DNA of 64,000 bases, taken from the NCBI GenBank assembly GCA_018296165.2, contig JACKQL020000047.1, forward strand, positions 186,001-250,000, read 5' to 3'. Shown in pieces: positions 57,640-64,000 of the stretch. A program made the translations under genes and the position numbers. Every line of letters begins with the position of its first letter. The stretch's first letter is position 1. A model generated the notes under the pieces. The model had not been told where the DNA came from. It saw nothing but the letters and a program-made list of their open reading frames with translations, and made no database searches. The DNA comes from Termitomyces sp. T153 (taxonomy: Eukaryota > Basidiomycota > Agaricomycetes > Agaricales > Lyophyllaceae).

Positions 57640-59968
57640 AGTATTTCAATCTTTCCCCAACAATCATAGAGCCGTCTACGAAGTGATGGTGAAAGAACGT
57701 CACTATGATCCCAAGAAGAAACATTGCATTGGAAATATCGTAACCCTGTCACACGAAAGTTCGTCAATTTACCGTCAAAGAAGACTAAAGAAAACACCTC
57801 TTATTTGGCTTTGGTCACTATTTGTGAAGCTATCCGAAATGCCCATAAGCAGGGCCGTAACGAACATTACAGCTGCAGGCGGTTCATGAGCCCCAGTCTA
57901 CGTGTACCTCCTCCTGGGTATGGAACATGAAGCTAAGCAATGGGAAGAGAAACTGAAGAAACTCAAAAACAATGTTGAGGTAGATATTTCGTTGTGCTTC
58001 GCCAACAGATCAATCGATTGGGTGTTTGCTTAGGTTCTGACTAAATATGTCACTCCTTGGTGGCTTTGTCGTCATTGAAGTGACACCAGAGGATAGCAAA
58101 AGTGTCATAAGAACACATGACACAGCCTGATGAGCTACCTCCGGCAGGTTCTCTGAGAGCAGCTCGACCCATGGTTTGTACCTCAGCTGCTCTTTACTGG
58201 TACACAACTGGCGGCCTGGGTAGTCGATCGTTCTGGTACTTTAGGAACACAGGCGTCTTTTAACATTCACAAAGTTTGTGAGGACTCAAATCAATAGATA
58301 TCAATTATTATCGTTGCTAACGTTATCTCTCAGGAACCGAAAAAATTCATTCAGGTCATTTTGGCTTGCTGAATGCTTGTACCACAGAGGCTCGGCTGGG
58401 ATACTACCATGAGGATATAAAGGGAACCATCAAATGATGGCTTTTCTCAGTATCCTCATACCTTCAGCGAGGAGATCAAAATCGATGACTATGTTAATAA
58501 TGCCTATGCTTGGCAATGTTTATTGAAATGCCAGTTCGAGATATAAATGGGAACAGTGAGACACAGGAGCTTTTTGTCAACCACGAAAGCGCTCAGTGTT
58601 GCGAGAGCCGAATGTATGCAAGGCCGCATCACTGTTGTCTGGGTAATATGTAAACTCAAAGATGTTGAAGCTCAGGCCTCGTATCAGGTCAGTATTCTGC
58701 CTTATAAGTGTGGATTTTTCGAAACCCTCAATTTCATTAGATATACATCTTGAAGCAAACCTGGCAACCAAAAATTGTGATGGCTGAAGGGGTCATGTAC
58801 CTGACTATAGAAGAGGCAGCATCAAACTATATTGGCCGCGTCAGCTTTTATGAAGGCGTAAGTTGGTCCACGAGGTAAAGGATGATCTTTTAAATGATGA
58901 ACAAAGAAAAAAAAATTCAAGCCATATTTCGTTTTCGCGGAAAAAGACTGCCACCCCTTGCCTCGCTTTGTATCCTATCGCTCGTCTGTACCTAAAAGAC
59001 TTGGCTCTGATTACTCACAATCCAACTTCTGAAGAGGTAATAAATAATTTACCCTCTTTTGCATTTTACTAACCCCCACTCCAGCTCTCGGACGAGGACA
59101 TTGATGAGCAGGTACGTGATTTTGCCTCTCTTGACGTAACCTCGGTTATAGCACGCCGAAATACCCGATCTCAAAAATCACAAGCCGCAAAGCGGGGAGC
59201 GAAGCGTGCATTACTCAATTTGACTCACACGATTTCTCTAATTCCGATGTCCAGGCTACTATACCTTTTGCAAGCTCCGAGATTTTGAGAAGTCGAATTT
59301 TTGAAGAGCATCAGAGGGAGGACGCATCTTGGAATGGCCCACAGATCATCGATCTCAGAGCGCCTCACGATGCACGGCATGACACTGAAGCTATATTCTG
59401 GTGTATGACCTACATCTGTCTGACTAGAGAGGGTCCGGGACGAAGGCGACGCCAAGAGTTGAGACCTGAATACAACAGTGGTGATAATGAGGAGCCAAGG
59501 TCACTTGACTTCCAACTTTTCTCGGGCAATTGGGAATTTCTCGTGGACACCAAGAAACGTCTTTTTAGACGAAACGGGTATAGCACCTTCGTAAAATCCT
59601 TCCATTCATACTTTGAACCTCTGAAGCCTCTGATGAGCTGATGGTGGTCCATTCTGTATTTCGCACACAGGTATCCCATGTTTGAGACCATCCATAAGGC
59701 AGTCCTAAAAGAGTTGGAAGCTACCTGTGAGACACTCAAGGAATATAAACCATCTCCGGAGGATCTTTTGAAAACAGAAGAGATCATCAAAAAGTGGAAG
59801 AAGGAATTGAAGAATCTTCGGTTCTGTTGCCCCACGTACCGTTGTCTACCAGGATCAGGTCTACTTTTTCCTTCCGCCTGTCCATTTTCAGTTGATGGGG
59901 TCTTTATGTCAATATTTGTTACACAAAATTTGGTCACAAAGCCGCTATATCCGAGCAGTATTGTCTAG
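57640..59968 (+). pseudogene. FunK1-like protein kinase relic, plus strand
   Basis: The best part is 59250-59640: TIPFASSEILRSRIFEEHQ, PHDARHDTEAIFWCMTYICLTREGPGRRRRQELRP, and SFHSYFEPLKPLMS, a FunK1-type C-lobe. A TGA follows at 59639-59641, where the minus-strand paralogue has sense codons (LMRQWRNILRFAH against LMS-stop-WWSILYFAH). The helical tail ELEATCETLKEYKPSPEDLLKTEE is kept. Near 58190-58250 a match to the paralogue's GTQL..WVVDR segment (GTQLAAWVVDRSGTLGTQ) can be read. The N-lobe and catalytic loop could not be assembled. The gene is most likely dead, though a spliced C-lobe fragment might be transcribed. Confidence 0.55.
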
Positions 59969-60300
59969 TTGAAATATATTTTATCTACCTGACACATCGG
60001 AGATGTGTCGAGAGTTTACAATAACAATTTTGTCGGAATCTTGTGTGATATATATGATAATCTATCTGGCATGAGAGGAATGCTTTTGGTTTCTTTTTCA
60101 GCTAGACTTACCATTTATTCGAGGCTTTTAAGCTCATAATCTCCAATTTTATGAAGACCAATCAAGGTAACAAAGACTGTGTCTTTTGAATTGAGCAGTC
60201 TACACAACTAAATTACAGCTTATGACTGGATGCGCCATAAGGGCTGATCTTGATATGCCATGAATGTCAAGCAATGTTTTGAACAAATCTCTTCTCGAGT
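59969..60300. other. AT-rich spacer, nothing recognised
   Basis: No coding frame or repeat is seen. It marks the edge between the kinase relic and CpG-poor repeat DNA. Confidence 0.4.
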
Positions 60301-63178
60301 AAGTTGTGTTAAGTTTTCAATTCATTCAGAAAAGGAACCTCGGAAGTATTTGCAAGACTTTCACTGCCTTACAAGATCATTGTTCTGAACATAAGCAAGG
60401 AAATGACAATCAACAAGGAAAACATAAGCTCTGTTTGTTTTCCCTCCCATTGAATTATGTGGGGATGCAATTAGAGGGAAATTGTGGATGGGTAGTAATG
60501 AATTTCGATGTCACAGGGTTCCAGGACCCCCAACACACCTCAGAAATGGCTGCTGACCTTCCTAAAACAGACCTGGTCCCTGGAGGACAACAGTACCCAT
60601 GTTATGGCTCACAACAAAACTCCGCTCTTTTGGACATGTCACCGAGCACCAATAAGGCAGGTTTCAGGGACAGAACAAACCACAGCCACAAACCACCATT
60701 GACAATGGATTTTGCAATCACATGAAGCCAGTGAAGCACATTATTTCTGCAGTCAGTAATACACCGTTGGCAACAGATTTTGCAATCACATGAAGCCAGC
60801 AAAGCACATTATTTCTGCAGTCAGTAATAACATTATGCTCACCTCATAGAGTCACACTTGTGGTAGGGACTAATATCCCTATCCCTATTCCAGTGGATTT
60901 GTGACTTCAGTACATTGGCCTGAGGAGCTCCTTCAAGATCCCTCACTGTTGTTGCACCAATGCTTAGAATGAAATGATGCTGGTTAGTTCTCATGTTTGT
61001 CTTTGACTGCCCACAAACTGATCTTTTGTCTTTGCTGTCACTCTTCAGATGTCAAGCCTTATGATGGGCTTATGGCTACATTAGTGTGTGGTCCCTGAAG
61101 CTGTCCCAGTAGTTAGTATATAAGTCATAGAGTAACATCCCATACTCTAGTCTTGATATTACCTGCCTTACTATGTTCTGATTGTTTGTCTCTTGTGTTT
61201 TGTGCCCCTTGTTATGTTTTCTCTTCTTTCAGTCTCCCAGTCTTGTCTTGTCTTTATCTCCATTATTGTCTTGTTATCATTTTGTATCTCCACTTCAATC
61301 TATTTTTGTTCTCATCTCAAACTTGCCTCAACTCTGTCTCATCTTGCTTGTTTCTATTTCCTTTGTTGTGTTGAAGTCTCCTTCAACTCTAATGCCATTA
61401 CAAACTCCATGCTTATGATCATGACCTCCCAAACATTTTTAACCAACTCTGGACCTTGCTATTTGCTCAGCTCCAAAACTTATCAATATCCATTGATCTC
61501 CCATCAAACTCTGGCCCTGCTCCCATCACTCACATAGCCTCTATTTGCCCCACATCATCAATACTTGCTCCTGGACTTGTACCTGGAACTTCCCCAAGCC
61601 TAACCCTTCTTGTACCTTATCTTAGACTTCCTTGGGCCATCCTAGACTTGCTTGGACCACTCCCCCTAGCTTCCCCTTACAAGTATCTGAGGTCCACACC
61701 ATCCCCAGAGTGCTAGATTATAAATGCAGGACATTGTGTCCACTTAGTAAGGACTTGCCCAGTTAAGCTGAGCCCCCATGGTCAGCAGAACCTGACAATG
61801 AGGACCAATGAATCAAGAATGAATTCTTTAACATTGGGCTGCCACTATATGATACTGAGAGGATCACTCAGAGATTTGGGAGGGAGCCAGATAAGAGGAA
61901 GATGTGGAAGTTTCTTGATAAAAGGCTGGGGCTCAAGAAGCAGTTGTCTGCATAACAAATGTTGTCATGTAAATACACAGAATGGTCCCCCCTGAGTGGA
62001 AGGTTGGGAGTAGTCCTGGAATTTGGTGATGTCATGATGAACTCTCCTTAGCAGGTCTGGCAGTGGGGCTCATTGGGGTCATGCAGAGTTGATGGGTGTT
62101 GGTTATGATCAGTGGGCAGGCCACAGCAATATACTGATGGGATCAGATGGGAACACAGGCCACTCCAGAGTTGTCATGATGCTCTGGAGCTGGTTGGGTA
62201 AGTTAGAGTGACAAACCTGTGATGTATGCTGGCCATCAGGAACAGTGGAGAAGGGTTCCAGGGGCTCAGGAGAGGAAGGGGAAGTGTCAAGGTCTGTGGA
62301 AAATGCATCAGAGTTAGTCAGGGAGCTGTTGGAGTTAGCTGGGGTGGGTGCCATGAGTGAACAAAAGTTGAGGGAGTTTGAGGGGCTGTTGGGGGGGAAC
62401 TCCAGGGGGCAAGGTGGCTGGAAACAAGGTCTGGGGGTTCAGGAAATGGGTTGTGACACTCATGGACACTGGGAAACTGGACTTTTCCTCTTTGATGTAT
62501 TTTTGTCTCACGTCTCAGCTATATCTTGACTAAGCTCATTGCTCTAAATATCCATTACTTACACTTCTCTATAATTATGCAACAACAATCAAGGCTCTAT
62601 TAGATTGTCTAATGGACCTTCTGATGACTTTTGGGAAAGCTCAGCTTTGTGTACAAGAGGCTCAGCAAGCATTCTTGGAGCTGTTGGCATTGATCAACTA
62701 GCATGACATTTTCCAAACCCAGGTGTTAGGCAAGATGGCTCTGACAAAGAAATTAGATAATGTTATAGGCTGTTTCACATTCAATGTAGCCATCTGCAAG
62801 GACTTCTACTGGTTTGGTGTTCTAGTCTATTTTATTTGCAACTTTACAAAATTGCACACAATGTACATAAAAAATGTCATCAATTCCCACCTTCCTAACA
62901 AAACCATCACTTCTACATATCACATAAATTATGCTTCTATTTTTGTAGGAGCAGTGACATCACTTAAAAAATACCATGCCATCTGCTGGTTTTGCACACT
63001 TTTCATAAGAAACCAAATCCATTTAACAAATATCATGCCACTCCATGTCTAAAGACTTCACTACAGTACACAACCTTTATAAGTAATACCCAAGCTTGTG
63101 CTATGTGAGACAACCCTTGTAAGTTTGGTGTCTGGATTTTTGATTGCCTGTTCTTATTTCCTCAAAGATGCATAGCAG
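60301..63178. mobile_element. CpG-poor, stop-rich repeat DNA (decayed transposable elements)
   Basis: The base use changes: CpG becomes rare and frames are full of TGA and TAG, as in the gypsy element. A tandem repeat lies at 60707-60831. A short minus-strand frame (62354-62109) rich in Ser/Pro could be a gag start. No complete domain is identified, so the element class is open. Confidence 0.5.
60707..60831. repeat. Two-copy tandem repeat, period about 66 bp
   Basis: TTTTGCAATCACATGAAGCC occurs at about 60708 and 60778, each followed by AG(TG/CA)AAGCACATTATTTCTG and CAGTCAGTAAT. The copies differ by a TG/CA pair, the mark of an ancestral CpG. Confidence 0.8.
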
Positions 63179-63960
63179 ATGAAGAAGAAATCCAAATTGT
63201 ATCCACCTGCAGGCCACAATAAGTTCAAAGACCCTAATGACCCTATTTTTCCACTGGCAATCCCAGCCTGGCACAAAGCCCTCTTTGAAGTGAATCTGTT
63301 ACACTTCAACTTTGTCAATCCAAATGTTCTCCCTTCAGATTTTGGCTATGCATTTCCAGAACCAGCATCCTTCATTGCCTTCAAGAAAGTAGAGAGGTGT
63401 AATGTTGCCTTTTGCAGTTGGATTTGATATCAAAATGCCTTTATTCATTGGCTGACATTTCAGAAGTATGATGCTTGACCCATGTCTGAGAAGGCTTGGC
63501 ATGATATTCTCAGGTTTGGCTGGCGTGAGAAGCCCTCCCCCACACATCCTTCCACTAACAAGCAGCCTAAAAATACTAGCAGACAGAAATTGAAAAATTC
63601 AAGCCAATTGCAATTGTTAAAGGATCTTAGGCTCATACCTGAGTGCAGATGGTCTTATGTCTAGCAAAGTGGAACCAGGGGAACAATGCTGGTATGGCAA
63701 GCCTTTTGTAGCATTGGACAATAAGGATTTCAAACAGGTTTTGTTGGAGCTCACTGAATTCAATTTCCATCAGGAATTTCATGCTTTGGAACTGCATACA
63801 ATTCTGAATCTGAGATGGTTTATCAACAAGAGTGTGTTTGTAGTTGCTTTCCAGGGTGGCAACTTCTCTCTATCTGACTTTCTGACACCAACCATGGCAT
63901 TGCAAGTCACAACAAGGAGAAGCGATGCTGATATTCACTTGAGATGCAGCATATGAATGG
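63179..63960 (+). pseudogene. Decayed repeat-family coding sequence
   Basis: One frame reads FGYAFPEPASFIAFKKVERC, NAFIHWLTFQKYDA-stop-PMSEKAWHDILRFGWREK and LLKDLRLIPECRW-like parts with several TGA/TAG stops. It resembles the multi-copy hypothetical proteins common in Agaricomycete repeat DNA, whose role is unknown. Stops such as the TGA in DA-stop-PM fit loss of a CGA Arg codon. The sequence may run past the window. Confidence 0.45.
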
Positions 63961-64000
63961 CCTGGAGAAAAAGCAAAGATTTCCAACTCAACAAACTGTG

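Noticed and set aside
1..64000. rRNA genes, complete tRNA genes, CRISPR arrays, bacterial operon signals
   Set aside because: None was found by eye on either strand. Introns and gene families show a fungal nuclear genome, so prokaryotic features are not expected.

Overview
The window reads as nuclear DNA of a mushroom-forming basidiomycete (Agaricomycetes). Genes are cut by many 45-80 nt introns. The gene families are typical of that class: F-box proteins, DUF6534 seven-helix proteins, DUF6699, FunK1-type kinases, small cysteine-rich secreted proteins and copper-radical (glyoxal) oxidases. TTAGGG-type telomere motifs and a chromodomain Ty3/gypsy retrotransposon fit this. The species cannot be named from the sequence alone. 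Exon joins were made by hand from conserved protein sequence and GT/GC...AG sites.

0-7 kb: a minus-strand array of three related genes for a secreted eight-cysteine protein (the 'glycopeptide' thaumatin-like family). Two copies are intact with nine exons each, including micro-exons of about 14-16 nt; the third is decayed. The spacers are duplicated too, and one carries a roughly 490 bp insertion.

7-31 kb: a gene-rich block. It holds a 764-residue F-box protein with a coding 21-bp minisatellite, two tandem glyoxal oxidases with all copper-site residues, a DUF6534 membrane protein, a small unknown three-exon gene, a DUF6699 protein and a type-B carboxylesterase broken by one nonsense codon in its oxyanion-hole motif. 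Two unusual paralogues sit at the edges of this block (10.7-13.5 kb minus; 28.1-30.7 kb plus). Each has a hydrophobic N-terminus, a very long acidic Ser/Pro/Thr-rich tail and the same extreme C-terminal GSWR motif. I do not recognise them and consider them the best candidate for something undescribed.

31-37 kb: an unrecognised gene, a decayed FunK1-like kinase on the minus strand, and a roughly 510 bp element that carries an internal telomere-like motif.

37.6-44.4 kb: a complete but dead chromovirus-type LTR retrotransposon with 369 bp LTRs and a perfect 5-bp target duplication (GTGTT). It lies in what may be a LINE remnant. CpG is almost absent. The LTRs differ mainly by transitions, often as paired TG/CA differences, and both catalytic aspartates of the reverse transcriptase YxDD box have become asparagine at sites consistent with lost CpGs. 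This is the signature of CpG-directed mutation or methylation decay.

46-55.6 kb: two conserved housekeeping genes, a BEM2-like RasGEF/PH/RhoGAP protein and the CCT8 (theta) chaperonin subunit.

55.8-64 kb: an inverted copy of the telomere-motif element, a second decayed FunK1-like kinase on the opposite strand, then CpG-poor, stop-riddled repeat DNA to the end. The conserved gene pair is thus flanked by an inverted arrangement of the same two components (kinase relic plus telomere-motif element).
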